From positions 1,489,081 to 1,553,080 of the forward strand of contig NZ_CP013859.1 of NCBI RefSeq assembly GCF_001513675.1: a DNA stretch of 64,000 bases, in the 5' to 3' direction. Position numbers and translations under genes: made by a program. Of the stretch, positions 34,410-43,653 are shown in pieces (position 1 is the stretch's first letter; the number at the start of each line of letters is the position of its first letter). Source of the DNA: Microbacterium sp. XT11. Lineage in GTDB: Bacteria > Actinomycetota > Actinomycetes > Actinomycetales > Microbacteriaceae. The notes below the pieces were generated by a model. That model did no database searches. It worked only from the letters and a program-made list of their open reading frames with translations, and was not told the DNA's origin.

Positions 34410-35750
34410 GTGCAGAGCACCCGGCGGACACCCGTCGTCTGCGGTGTCGACATCGGCAGCACGAACGTCAAGGTCGTGCTGCTGACACCCGCAGGCGAGG
34501 TCGCCTCGCGTCTGGGCCGGGGCACCCCGCGCGACCCGCACACTCTGTGCATCGAGGGCCCCGCCGTGCTCGCCGCGGTCGAGGGCATGATCGCCGAAGC
34601 ATGCGCCGACGACTACGTGGTGCAGGCCGTGTGCGTCGCGGGCATGGGGGAGGACGGCGTTCTCGTCGACCATCGTCTTGCCCCCGTGACGCCCGCCTTG
34701 CCGTGGTTCGACGGGAGACGGCAGGAGGTCATGCGGCTGCTTCGGGTGGCGTCGGGCGCCCACGAGCCTTTCGATGTGGCGGAGGACGCGAGCAGGACTC
34801 TCGTCGGATGGGCGTGGGCGAGGCAGCAGCCGGGGGCGGAGGCAGCAGCGAGCTGGGTGGCGATCGCCGATCTGCCCGGTGTGCTGTGGTCGCGGCGGGC
34901 TTTTCTCAGCGACACCCTCGCATCTCGCACGGGCGCGTGGCGGGCCCGCGACCGCGTGTGGGATCCCGACCGCGTGAACCCGACCCTCGGGTCGCTCGAC
35001 CTGCTGCCGCCTGTGGTCACGGCGGGTGAGGTCATCGGCGCGATTCATGCTCCGCAGCTGCGTGAGCGAGGTGTGCTCAGCGCGGATGCCTTCGTCGTCG
35101 CTGGCGGCCATGACCACCCCATCGGCGGCTGGGGCGTCGATCGGATGGCACCGGGCGCGGTGCTCGACTCGATGGGAACGGCCGAGGTCGTCGTCGCTCA
35201 GCGTCCGGAGCCGCCGTCGGTGCGCGAGGGTGACGTCGACCTCGCGCCGGGCATCCGCTCGTCCGGCACCACGTTGCTGCGCGTGGAGGAGCTGAGCCGC
35301 AACGTGGAGTGGGCGTCTCGCGACCCCGAGGTGGCGTCCGGCATCCGCGACATCCTCGAGGGGCGTGAGATACCGGCTGAGCTCGACGGTGGGAGTTTCC
35401 GACCTGGCTCGAGGGGTGGCGGCACTCCGTCGTACGAGCCGGGAGCGCCCCGCGATCCGCGACGGCGTGCGGCCGACGTGCTCGTCGCACTGGCGCATCT
35501 CGGTCGCGACGCGGTGAGCGCGGTGAGCGGAGGCGGGGTCGATCCCAGCGGCGTGCGCTTGGCCGGAGGATGGGCGCGGTCGCCCGGCTGGGTGCAGATC
35601 AAGGAGCGGGTGAACGGCTACCGGACGGAGCCGGTCGTCGAGCCGGAGGTCACGGCGGTCGGTGCTGCTCTGCTCGCCGCGGCCGCCTGCGCGTGGACGC
35701 CCGATCCCGCGGTCGCTCTCGGCGGTCGAATTGACCTCAGGCCGCGGTGA
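34410..35750 (+). CDS. FGGY-family carbohydrate kinase 3 (divergent)
   Basis: 446 residues. GVDIGSTNVKVVLL starts the kinase lobe; AGGHDHPIGGWG is the sugar site and SMGTAEVV the nucleotide hinge. The middle domain is shorter and the C-terminal lobe (GGWARSPGWVQIKERV) is divergent. GTG start with GGAGGAGG upstream. Its last 14 bases overlap the convergent GntR gene. Three consecutive kinases of one family is unusual; each may serve a different sugar of the island. Confidence 0.85.
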   Translation: MQSTRRTPVVCGVDIGSTNVKVVLLTPAGEVASRLGRGTPRDPHTLCIEGPAVLAAVEGMIAEACADDYVVQAVCVAGMGEDGVLVDHRLAPVTPALPWFDGRRQEVMRLLRVASGAHEPFDVAEDASRTLVGWAWARQQPGAEAAASWVAIADLPGVLWSRRAFLSDTLASRTGAWRARDRVWDPDRVNPTLGSLDLLPPVVTAGEVIGAIHAPQLRERGVLSADAFVVAGGHDHPIGGWGVDRMAPGAVLDSMGTAEVVVAQRPEPPSVREGDVDLAPGIRSSGTTLLRVEELSRNVEWASRDPEVASGIRDILEGREIPAELDGGSFRPGSRGGGTPSYEPGAPRDPRRRAADVLVALAHLGRDAVSAVSGGGVDPSGVRLAGGWARSPGWVQIKERVNGYRTEPVVEPEVTAVGAALLAAAACAWTPDPAVALGGRIDLRPR

Positions 35751-36489
35751 CGTTCACCTCGAGCGGCACCGTGTCGGTGAGCACCCAGGTCTCGTAGTAG
35801 TCGAATCGGCGGTCGTCGTGGTCCCACGAGAGCGAGCGGATGCGCAGCACCGGATGCCCGGAGGGAACCTCCAGGCGCGCGGCGATCTCTTCGGGGGCGC
35901 CCAGCGCATGGATCACACGTCGAGCCGCTTCGGTGACGAAACCCGCCTGGCGCAGCGTGCCGTTGACGGAGCCGGTGCCGTCGAGCACGTCGGCGGCCGA
36001 GGCGATGGCGGCTCCGGCGTCCTGGGGGAACCAGTTGGTGCTGAACATCGCGATGTCTCCGTCGAGACGGCGCACGCGCTCGATGGCGAACACCGGCTCG
36101 TCCGCGGGCAGACGGAGGGCCTCCGAGACGTGCGCGGGTGCGGGCTGCAACCCGGCTGCGATCACGGTGGTCTCGATGCCGGTGCGACCGTGACGGATCT
36201 GCGATTCGAGGAATCCCTCGGTGTCCTGCACGATCCAGCCCGACGCGGGCTCCGGCATCGACGCGAAGACGCCGCGGCGCGCGATGCGCCGTGCGTAGCC
36301 CTCCGACTCGAGCTTCGACAGCGTCTGGCGCACCGTGGCGCGGGCGAGACCGAATTCCCGGCAGAGCTCCAGCTCGCTCGGCAGCCGCTCGTCGATGGGG
36401 AACTCGCCACCCATGATCCGGGCCTTGAGGATGTCGAACAGCTGCTCGTAATACGGAACGGGAGAGGTCCGTTCGATGGTCTGCGTCAC
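35737..36489 (-). CDS. GntR/HutC-family regulator with UTRA domain
   Basis: 250 residues. Winged HTH 15-75 (FPIDERLPSELELCREFGLA, ATVRQTLSKLE) followed by a UTRA effector domain (about 95-245), the HutC subgroup that binds sugar phosphates or similar effectors. It sits between the kinases and the dehydrogenase, and GTCTAGAC or GTCT...AGAC boxes precede three surrounding transcription units, so it is the presumed repressor of the island. Confidence 0.9.
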   Translation of the reverse strand: MTQTIERTSPVPYYEQLFDILKARIMGGEFPIDERLPSELELCREFGLARATVRQTLSKLESEGYARRIARRGVFASMPEPASGWIVQDTEGFLESQIRHGRTGIETTVIAAGLQPAPAHVSEALRLPADEPVFAIERVRRLDGDIAMFSTNWFPQDAGAAIASAADVLDGTGSVNGTLRQAGFVTEAARRVIHALGAPEEIAARLEVPSGHPVLRIRSLSWDHDDRRFDYYETWVLTDTVPLEVNVTAA

Positions 36490-36562
36490 TGCTGCCCTCC
36501 TTGCGTGCCATGGTAGCGGTCCCCTCCGTCGATTCAGGCGGGTAGCGCGACGAGGCGGTGTG

Positions 36563-36589
36563 GTCTGTACATTATAGACAATATAGACA
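36563..36589 (+). promoter_or_regulatory. GntR-type boxes upstream of the dehydrogenase
   Basis: GTCTGTACATTATAGAC (36563-36579, GTCT-N9-AGAC) plus a second TATAGACA (36582-36589) in the A+T-rich divergent gap between gntR and the dehydrogenase. The half-sites match the GTCTA/TAGAC arms at the other two promoters. Confidence 0.65.
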
Positions 36590-36655
36590 TGGTGCGGTTA
36601 GCATGAGTTCGCGTCGCACCCGGCCGCGTCCGCGGTGCCAGGAACAGGAGAAGAC

Positions 36656-37657
36656 ATGAGCAGGGTCATGCGTGCGGCCGTCGCCGACGGGCGCGGAGGA
36701 GTCCAGATCACGGATGTCCCCGTGCCCCAGGCGGCAGAGGGCTGGGTGGTCATCGCACCCGTCGGCACCGGCGTGTGCGGAACCGACCTCCACCTCATCT
36801 CGGGAGACTACCCGCACGGGCGGTTCCCGGTCGTGCCCGGCCACGAGTTCGCCGGTTACGTCAGTCAGGTCGGCCCCGGTGTCTCCTCCGTGCGAGAGGG
36901 CGACTACGTCGGCGTCAACCCGAACGTCTCGTGCGGGGCGTGCAGATGGTGCGCCCGCGGTGCGACGAACCTGTGCGTCGACATACGGCCGGTGGGTGTG
37001 GCCATCGACGGGTCCGTGGCGGAGTTCGTCGCGGTGCCGCAGCGCATCGTGTTCCCTCTGAGCTCGGCGATCTCTCATCGGGCGGCGCCACTGATCGAGC
37101 CGTTCGCCTGCGTGCTGCATGCGCTCGAAAGGGTGCCAGACTGGCGCGACCAGGAGATCGCGGTGTTCGGTGCGGGATCCATCGGGCTCATGGCCGTGGT
37201 CCTCGCTCGGGCCGAGAAGGCGGCGGGCGTGCGCATCGTCGAGCTCAATCCTGTGCGCCGCGCCGCCGCTGTGGAGCTCGGTGCGCTCGAGGCCGTGTCA
37301 TCGGTCGACGAGCTCTCCGTCGCCGAGTTCGACATCGCTATCGACGCCACAGGGCACCCCGCGGCGATCGACGCTGCGGTCTCGGCATTGGGCAAGAGGG
37401 GCCGTCTCGTGCAGATGGGCGTCGCGTCTCCCTCGGCATCCGTGCCTTTGCGTCCCTACGAGGTCTTCGCGAAGGAGATCAGCATCATCGGCTCCAACTC
37501 GCTGGCCGAGAAGTACGGGGAGTCGGCGGAGCGCATGGTCGACCTCCAGGGCGATCTGTCGCGGCTCGTCACCGCCACCTTTCCCCTCGAGGAGTACGAG
37601 TCCGCGCTTGCCGTGGCCGCGAGCGCCGATCAGATCAAGGTGCAGGTCTCGTCCTGA
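36656..37657 (+). CDS. Zinc-dependent alcohol/polyol dehydrogenase (MDR family)
   Basis: 333 residues. Catalytic-zinc ligands in GVCGTDLHL and PGHEFAG; structural-zinc cysteines in SCGACRWCARGATNLC; Rossmann motif GAGSIG at ~175. The family includes sorbitol, galactitol-phosphate and threonine dehydrogenases; the context of sugar importers, aldolase and kinases favours oxidation of a polyol to a ketose. Start at 36656 has AGGAG 5 bases upstream. Confidence 0.9.
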   Translation: MSRVMRAAVADGRGGVQITDVPVPQAAEGWVVIAPVGTGVCGTDLHLISGDYPHGRFPVVPGHEFAGYVSQVGPGVSSVREGDYVGVNPNVSCGACRWCARGATNLCVDIRPVGVAIDGSVAEFVAVPQRIVFPLSSAISHRAAPLIEPFACVLHALERVPDWRDQEIAVFGAGSIGLMAVVLARAEKAAGVRIVELNPVRRAAAVELGALEAVSSVDELSVAEFDIAIDATGHPAAIDAAVSALGKRGRLVQMGVASPSASVPLRPYEVFAKEISIIGSNSLAEKYGESAERMVDLQGDLSRLVTATFPLEEYESALAVAASADQIKVQVSS

Positions 37658-37720
37658 GGGCGGCGGTATCGCTCCTCGCCGAGCATCGGCTGCGGGCGAG
37701 GCGTGCTGTTATGAAATCTT

Positions 37721-37761
37721 GTCTAGACCGCATGTACAACACGTACTGACTACGCTATCGT
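37721..37761 (+). promoter_or_regulatory. GntR-type operator and promoter of the second importer
   Basis: GTCTAGAC (37721-37728), 4 bases, TGTACA (37733-37738), 17 bases, TATCGT (37756-37761). Geometry identical to the site at 27475. Confidence 0.7.
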
Positions 37762-37837
37762 GATGGTGTGCCACAGCGGACGGCGACGTCTCGCCCCGAC
37801 GAGACGGTCCACGGCACCCGAACAAGGAGGTTTGCGC

Positions 37838-39205
37838 GTGTCGCAACGAACGTGGAAGAAGGGGCTCGCGGCGACGGTCGCCGGAGCGCTCAGTGTGGGA
37901 GTCCTCGCCGGTTGCTCGTCGGATGCCGGCGGCGGTGAGGGCGGAGAGGTGACGATCAACGTCGCGCTCGCGGCCAACCCGCAGATGAAGACCGCAGAGT
38001 CGCTCATCGCCGACTTCGAGGAGAAGAACCCCGGGATCACGGTGAAGTTCACCACCCTCCCCGAGAACGACCTGCGCCCGGCGGTGACCAAGGACGTCGC
38101 GACCAACGCGGGGCAGTTCGACGTCGCCATGATCGGGAGCTACGAGGTGCCGATCTGGGCGGATCGCGGATGGATCGTGCCGCTCGACGAGTACGCCTCG
38201 GAGGACGAGGCGTGGAACCAGGGTGACCTCCTGCAGCCGATCGTCGACATCGTCTCGAAAGACGACGTGCTGTACGCCGCGCCGTTCTACGGGTCGTCGT
38301 CGTTCCTCTTCTATCGCAAGGACCTGGCCGAGAAGGCCGGCGTCACGTTCGGCGAGAACCCGACGTGGGAGGAGGTGCAGGCCGCCGCGGCCGCCATGGA
38401 GGACGAGGCCGCAGGCATCTCGGGCATCTGCCTTCGCGGGCTCCCCGGCTGGGGCCAGAACCTCGCATCGCTGACAACCGTGATCAACACCTTCGGCGGT
38501 CGCTGGTTCGACGAGGACTGGCAGCCGCAGCTCACCTCTCCCGAGACGACCGAGGCGGTGCAGTTCTACGTCGACACGCTGCGCGAGTACGGCCAGCCCG
38601 ACGCCGCGAAGGACGGCTGGGAAGGTTGCCTGCAGCAGTTCAGCCAGGGCAAGACGGCCATCTGGTACGACGACACGGTCTTCGCGGGTTCCGCCATCGA
38701 CCAGGCGGTCGACGAGGTCAAGCCGAACATCGCGTTCGCGATGGCGCCGACAGGGCCCGCAGCGGTGCCCTCGGGGTGGCTGTGGTCGTGGGGTCTCGGC
38801 ATCACGAAGAGCAGCAAGAACAAGGACGCAGCGTGGAAGTTCATCTCCTGGGTCACCAGCGAGGATTACATCGCGCTCGCCGGTGAGGAGGCGGGCTGGG
38901 ACTCGATCCCGCCGGGCTCACGCGCATCGACATATGAGATCCCCGAGTACCTCGAGGCGGCGAGCAGCTATGCCGATCTCACGATGAAGTCGATCGAGGC
39001 GGCCGACCCCAAGAACCCGACCGTCGATCCCGTGCCCTACACGGGCGTGCAGTACGTGCAGATCCCGGAGTTCGTCGAGATCGGGGACTTCGTCTCGCAA
39101 CAGGTCGCCGGGGCGATCAGCGGATCGCAGACCGTCGAGGAGGCGCTCGACAAGAGCCAGGAGTTCGCTCTCAAGGCCGTGAAGGACGCCGGCTACCTCA
39201 AGTGA
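37838..39205 (+). CDS. Sugar ABC importer substrate-binding lipoprotein (type 2 fold, MalE/SmoE-like)
   Basis: 455 residues with a signal peptide and lipobox LAGC near residue 25. The mature part is a large extracellular solute-binding protein (family 1), resembling sorbitol/mannitol- or oligosaccharide-binding proteins (VTINVALAANPQMKTAESLI start; GKTAIWYDDT in the middle). GTG start with AAGGAGG upstream; the start region GGAGGTTTGC resembles that of the first binding protein. Followed by a strong hairpin before its permeases. Confidence 0.88.
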   Translation: MSQRTWKKGLAATVAGALSVGVLAGCSSDAGGGEGGEVTINVALAANPQMKTAESLIADFEEKNPGITVKFTTLPENDLRPAVTKDVATNAGQFDVAMIGSYEVPIWADRGWIVPLDEYASEDEAWNQGDLLQPIVDIVSKDDVLYAAPFYGSSSFLFYRKDLAEKAGVTFGENPTWEEVQAAAAAMEDEAAGISGICLRGLPGWGQNLASLTTVINTFGGRWFDEDWQPQLTSPETTEAVQFYVDTLREYGQPDAAKDGWEGCLQQFSQGKTAIWYDDTVFAGSAIDQAVDEVKPNIAFAMAPTGPAAVPSGWLWSWGLGITKSSKNKDAAWKFISWVTSEDYIALAGEEAGWDSIPPGSRASTYEIPEYLEAASSYADLTMKSIEAADPKNPTVDPVPYTGVQYVQIPEFVEIGDFVSQQVAGAISGSQTVEEALDKSQEFALKAVKDAGYLK

Positions 39206-39209
39206 TCAT

Positions 39210-39248
39210 CCGGGTGGGGTGCCCGCGGCAGCGGGCGCCCCACCCCGG
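39210..39248 (+). terminator. Hairpin between binding-protein and permease genes
   Basis: A G+C-rich stem (left arm 39210-39226, right arm 39231-39248, loop GGCA) follows the binding-protein stop, with no long T run. Such hairpins attenuate or stabilise so that binding protein exceeds permease. Confidence 0.65.
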
Positions 39249-39265
39249 TTCGGAGAACGCAAGAC

Positions 39266-40189
39266 ATGGCGACAATGACAACCACCGCTGTCACAGCGGC
39301 GCGACCACCGATGTCCCGGCAGGAGAAGTGGGCGAGGCGCGGGCCGCTGCTGCCGGCCCTCGTGTTCACCCTCGTGCTCACGCAGATCCCGTTCGCGGTG
39401 ACCCTGTTCCTCAGCGTGCAGCGATGGCTGCTGCTCGACGGCTCGGCACCCGGCTTCGCGGGGCTCCAGAACTACCTCGGCGTCATTCAAGACGAGGTGT
39501 TCTGGAAGTCGACGGGGAACACGGTGGTCATGACCGGCGGCACGACGATCGCCTGCATCGTGCTCGGTCTCGTCCTCGCCTTCCTTCTGAACCAGCAGTT
39601 CCCGGGGCGTGGCATCGCTCGGACCCTCGCGATCACGCCCTTCTTCGTGATGCCGGTCGCGGTCACGCTCTTCTGGAAGTCGGCGATGTTCGACCCGAGC
39701 TTCGGGCTGCTCGGCTTCCTCTCGCGATCGCTCGGCCTTCCCGGTGTCAACTGGCTCTCCGAGCACCCCATGGCCGCACTGGTGATGTTGCTCACCTGGC
39801 GCTTCGTGCCCTTCGCGATGCTGATCCTGCTCGCGGGTCTCCAATCGGCCCCGCAGGACCAGCTCGAGGCGGCGCAGATGGACGGGGCGGGACCCCTCCG
39901 GCGCTTCGTCAACGTCACACTCCCACACCTGCGGCCGTTCATCGAGCTCGCGGCGCTGCTGCTCGCCATGAACCTCATCCAGACGTTCGGCGAGATCGCC
40001 ATGCTCACCGCGGGAGGCCCGGCCTATGGCACCACGAACATCACCTTCTACATCTATCTGAAGGCCTTCAACGCCTTCGACTTCGGGATGGCGTCCGCGC
40101 TCGGCGTGGTCGCGCTGATCCTGACGATCGCCCTGATCCTGCCCATGCTGCGGCTGCTGTCGGGGATCTTCAAGACGGAGGGACGATGA
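39266..40189 (+). CDS. Sugar ABC importer permease, MalF-type
   Basis: 307 residues, six helices after a long N-terminal stretch. The EAA loop reads EAAQMDGAGPLRRFVNVTLPHLRP, where the ATPase docks. Overlaps the next permease by ATGA. Confidence 0.93.
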   Translation: MATMTTTAVTAARPPMSRQEKWARRGPLLPALVFTLVLTQIPFAVTLFLSVQRWLLLDGSAPGFAGLQNYLGVIQDEVFWKSTGNTVVMTGGTTIACIVLGLVLAFLLNQQFPGRGIARTLAITPFFVMPVAVTLFWKSAMFDPSFGLLGFLSRSLGLPGVNWLSEHPMAALVMLLTWRFVPFAMLILLAGLQSAPQDQLEAAQMDGAGPLRRFVNVTLPHLRPFIELAALLLAMNLIQTFGEIAMLTAGGPAYGTTNITFYIYLKAFNAFDFGMASALGVVALILTIALILPMLRLLSGIFKTEGR

Positions 40190-41070
40190 TGACGACGAGC
40201 ACTCTCGACACCCGTGCGGTGGTCACCCGCCCCACGGCCGCCCCGGCGACGCGGCGAACCAGAGGCCGCGGTCTCCGCGTGCTGTGGGGGACCCTGGGGT
40301 GGGCAGGCAGCCTCACGCTGTTCTTCCCCGTGGCCTACATGGTGCTCAAGAGCCTCCAGACCGAGAAGGTGGCCGCATCCGCCACCCCGCAGTTCCTCTT
40401 CGAGCCGACGCTCGAGCACTACGCGGCCGCGTTCGACCAGGGCATCTGGCCGTACGCGATCAACTCCTTCCTGGTCACGGCGGTGTCGACATTGCTCGTC
40501 ATCGCGCTGGCCCTTCCGGCGGCCTGGGCTCTCTCGGTGCGAGCGATCGCGAACCCGCAGGACTCGCTGTTCTTCTTCATCTCCACCAAGATGATGCCGA
40601 TCGCAGCAGGGATCATCCCCGTCTATATCGTCGCGACGAACCTCGGCTGGCTGAACACCGTGCACGTGCTGGTGATCATGCACCTCGGCATGAACCTGCC
40701 GCTCGGCATCTGGATGCTGCGTTCGTTCATGCAGGAGATCCCGCTCGAGGTCATCGAGGCGGCGCAGGTCGACGGAGCCAAGACATGGCGGATCGGCTGG
40801 TCGGTGGTGCTGCCGCTCATGCGCCCCGGCATCGCCTCGACGGCATTGCTGTGTGCCGTCTTCTCGTGGAACGAGTACTTCTATGCCGCCAACCTCACGA
40901 GCTCGACGAGCACGCTGCCGCTGTACCTGCAGAAGTTCCTGAGCTTCGGCGAGCTGTACACGGCGCAGGTGGCAGCCGTCGCGACGATCGTCAGCATCCC
41001 GGTCGTGATCGCGGGCTGGTTCGCTCAGAAGTCCCTGGTGCGCGGCCTGCTCTTCGGGGCGGTGAAGTGA
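40186..41070 (+). CDS. Sugar ABC importer permease, MalG-type
   Basis: 294 residues with six membrane helices and EAA loop EAAQVDGAKTWRIGWSVVLP. No ATPase gene follows; in actinobacteria such importers usually share a distant MsiK-like ATPase, so that is inferred here. Confidence 0.93.
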   Translation: MMTTSTLDTRAVVTRPTAAPATRRTRGRGLRVLWGTLGWAGSLTLFFPVAYMVLKSLQTEKVAASATPQFLFEPTLEHYAAAFDQGIWPYAINSFLVTAVSTLLVIALALPAAWALSVRAIANPQDSLFFFISTKMMPIAAGIIPVYIVATNLGWLNTVHVLVIMHLGMNLPLGIWMLRSFMQEIPLEVIEAAQVDGAKTWRIGWSVVLPLMRPGIASTALLCAVFSWNEYFYAANLTSSTSTLPLYLQKFLSFGELYTAQVAAVATIVSIPVVIAGWFAQKSLVRGLLFGAVK

Positions 41071-41092
41071 GTCCGCAGCGGTAGGGCGCCGT

Positions 41093-41215
41093 TCACTGTG
41101 CGAGCGCCGCCGCAGCCTCCGGATCGAACCGCGGTGGCCCGATGGGCGGCGCCGGCTCGGCGCCCACATCGACGAGTCGGCGAGCGCCTCCGTCGCGCAC
41201 CACGACGATCCGCAC
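41093..41215 (-). CDS. Possible small protein, or in-frame remnant of the gene upstream
   Basis: A 40-residue frame with GTG start (MRIVVVRDGGARRLVDVGAE...), 9 bases after the stop of the gene upstream and in the same frame, ending in TGA. Composition is protein-like. It may be a separate small gene or a former C-terminal extension of the neighbour. No family recognised. Confidence 0.4.
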   Translation of the reverse strand: MRIVVVRDGGARRLVDVGAEPAPPIGPPRFDPEAAAALAQ

Positions 41216-41224
41216 TCCCTGCCG

Positions 41225-42004
41225 TCAGAACAGCGCGACCTCGTCGGGCGGAACCGGACGCGGACTGACGCCGATCGGCGCCGTGTCGCCGCGCAGCACG
41301 CGCGGCGCGGCGGCCGTCAGAGCGTCGGCGACGTGGTCGGGGTGGTTGCCCGCCAGCATCCGCGCGAACGGCCAGTACGGCTCCGAGCTGCGGATGCCTG
41401 GCTCCGTGAGCAGGTCGACGATCGGTGCGACTCGCGCGGTGGCGCGAGCGATGGGCGCGCGGGCCTCGACCAGCAGCCTGCTGATCGCGGGGATCGTGCT
41501 GCCCGCGAGCGCGGCCGCGTTCGACACCGCGATGACGCGCTCGATGTCGGAGTCGCTGGCCAGCACCAGGCCGTCGCGCGTCGGCTCACCGTCGCCGGCG
41601 TCGCGGCGCAGGAACCGCAGCGTCGCGGCATCGGGCTCGGCCATCACCGCACGCCACCAGGCGGCGAGAAAGTCGATCTCGTCGATGAACCGGAGCGGCG
41701 CGTGCTCCTGGGCGTACCGATCGAGCCAGTACACGGCTCGCAGCGGCGCCGGCACGAAGTCGTTGACGATGCGCAGATGGTCGAGCGTCGTCAGCACGCG
41801 CGCCGAGCCGCCGGATGCCCCGGAGCCGCCCACCTGGAACCTCTGGACGACATCGGTGCCGACGGTGATCGGAACGAGCGTGTGCTCGCGCAGGTCGACG
41901 CGCAACCGGCGTGTGGCCCGGGTCTCGCGCCCGTCGCGGAGCAGCTCGATCACGGCGTCCGCCCTCTCGCGAAGCCGCTCATGCTGCGCCAGCGCATCGG
42001 TCAC
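41225..42004 (-). pseudogene. C-terminal part of a split NERD-like nuclease gene
   Basis: 259 residues (GTG start, VTDALAQHERLRERADAV). It continues, in the same frame and after only eight codons, the upstream gene that stops at a TAA (42029-42031). Its sequence (RRLRVDLREHTLVPITVG and LTTLDHLRIVND) is what follows the nuclease core in NERD-like homologues as I recall them. If translated alone it lacks the catalytic core. Confidence 0.6.
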
Positions 42005-42028
42005 GGCAAGGCGCTCGCGCGACGTCCA

Positions 42029-43168
42029 TTAGGCGGAGCGGGCGCTCTTCGCCTGCACGTCGACGAAGAGCCCGCCGTCTCGCACGAGGCTGTCGATCTC
42101 GCCGGCGACCGGCGGTTCCTCGCCCGCGGAGGGTGCGTCGCGCCACGACACGGTGGCGAGCACCTGCCGGGCACCCGGCCAGGCCCTCTTCACGGCTCGA
42201 TGCACTTCGGTCTCATGCCAGTCGCTGTTGCGTTTGTCGTCTGTCTCGGCCACGACGTAGGTGAGCAGGGCGTCCATGAATCCCTGCGGCTCGATCACGA
42301 CGAACCTGTCACGCGCGACCAGGACATCCCCGCGGTCGGCGCTGATCTCGGCGAGGCGCCGCATGGCCTCCGCCCCGTCGGGGCCCAGATCGTCGAGGTC
42401 ACGCCATGCCTCATCGGGGTCGTCGACGGCGAACTCGGCGAGCAGGCGCACCGCGGGGTCGAGCGATCGAGACGTGGGCGGCATCCGCAACGCCGCGATG
42501 CGGATCACGGCCATCGGGTCGTCTCCCGTCGAATTCAGGAGCGTCTCGACGACTCCCCGCAGCCGCGGCGAGGGCCTGGAGAGCCGGCGCAGATCGGCGA
42601 TCCGTGGCGCGTCCAGCATGGCCGGCCAGCCCGAGTGCCGCGCCAGGCGCTTCATCTGGTCGCGGCCGAACGACGTCGCCCCGAGCAGGTCGAGCTCGGA
42701 GGTGCGCGCGTCGATCAGCCCGAGCGCCCACATCGCGAGCGGGGGTAGCTCCACCTGATGCGTCGCGGCGGGCTCCCGCGCGCTCCGCATCCGCGTGCAG
42801 GCTTGAAGCGCTCCGCGCACGAGCCGCAGGGGGTCTTCGTCGCGTCCGTCGTCGGGCGGTGCGAGCACCCACCGCAGCTGTGCGGTCTTCGCGACGGCGC
42901 CGAGAGCCACGACGAGCGACTCACGGCTCGCCTCCGGCAGCCTGTCGCACACCCAGCCGAGCAGCCTGCGGCTCTGCACGGCCTGCGCCTGCGGGTAGTC
43001 GTGAGTCCCGGTCAGCGCTCCGGTGACGACCTTCGCCCATTCGGCCGCGCTCAGCGTCACCTGCGGAAACCCGGCGTTCGCGAGGGCCGACGCCGCCTCG
43101 GCGATATCCCGCTCCGCCTGGGCGATCCGCTGCTCCGCGCCCGCCACCCTCACGCGTATGTCGGTCAT
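42029..43168 (-). pseudogene. N-terminal part of a split NERD-like nuclease gene
   Basis: 379 residues. A long helical N-terminal region leads to a PD-(D/E)xK-type core at the very end: TEVHRAVKRAWPG, then EIDSLVRDGGLFVDVQAKS with the Asp and the QxK of the motif. The frame then meets TAA ten residues after the QAK. The frame remains open across the stop into the second half, so one point mutation or a small error would explain the split. Role of the whole protein unknown; nucleic-acid-processing is inferred from the fold. Confidence 0.6.
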
Positions 43169-43226
43169 ACCGCCAGTCTGTCAGCGACCGCACCTCCCGT
43201 TCACCCGGTGGCGGTACCCTGAGGGC

Positions 43227-43640
43227 ATGACCTCCTCGACGAGCCCGACGGCATCGGTCCTGTTCGTGTGCGTGCACAACGCGGGGCGCTCGCAGATGGC
43301 GGCGGGCTTCCTGCGAGACATCGCGGGCGACCGCGTCGAGGTGCGATCGGCCGGGTCGATGCCCGCCGACCGCATCAATCCGGTGGCGGTCGAGGCGATG
43401 CGCGAGGTGGGGATCGACATCACGGCGGAGTCGCCCAAGGTGCTGACATCGGATGCCGTGCAGGCGTCCGACGTCGTGATCACGATGGGCTGCGGCGACG
43501 CGTGCCCGTTCTTCCCCGGCACACGCTACGAGGACTGGGTGCTCGACGACCCGGCCGGCCAGGGTATCGAGGCCGTGCGGGCGATCCGAGACGAGATCAG
43601 GGTGAAGGTCACGGCGCTCGTGGCCGAGCTGAGCGCCTGA
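43227..43640 (+). CDS. Arsenate reductase/low-molecular-weight phosphatase-like protein (ArsC type)
   Basis: 137 residues with the P-loop CVHNAGRSQMA (C-x5-R-S) at residues ~16-24 and the acidic loop DWVLDDPAGQG. Cysteines in GCGDACPFFPG fit thiol-linked arsenate reductases (thioredoxin or mycothiol type). ATG is 6 bases after TACCCT, suggesting a leaderless message. No arsR or arsB neighbour. Confidence 0.88.
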   Translation: MTSSTSPTASVLFVCVHNAGRSQMAAGFLRDIAGDRVEVRSAGSMPADRINPVAVEAMREVGIDITAESPKVLTSDAVQASDVVITMGCGDACPFFPGTRYEDWVLDDPAGQGIEAVRAIRDEIRVKVTALVAELSA

Positions 43641-43653
43641 GCGTCCAGCGGCG

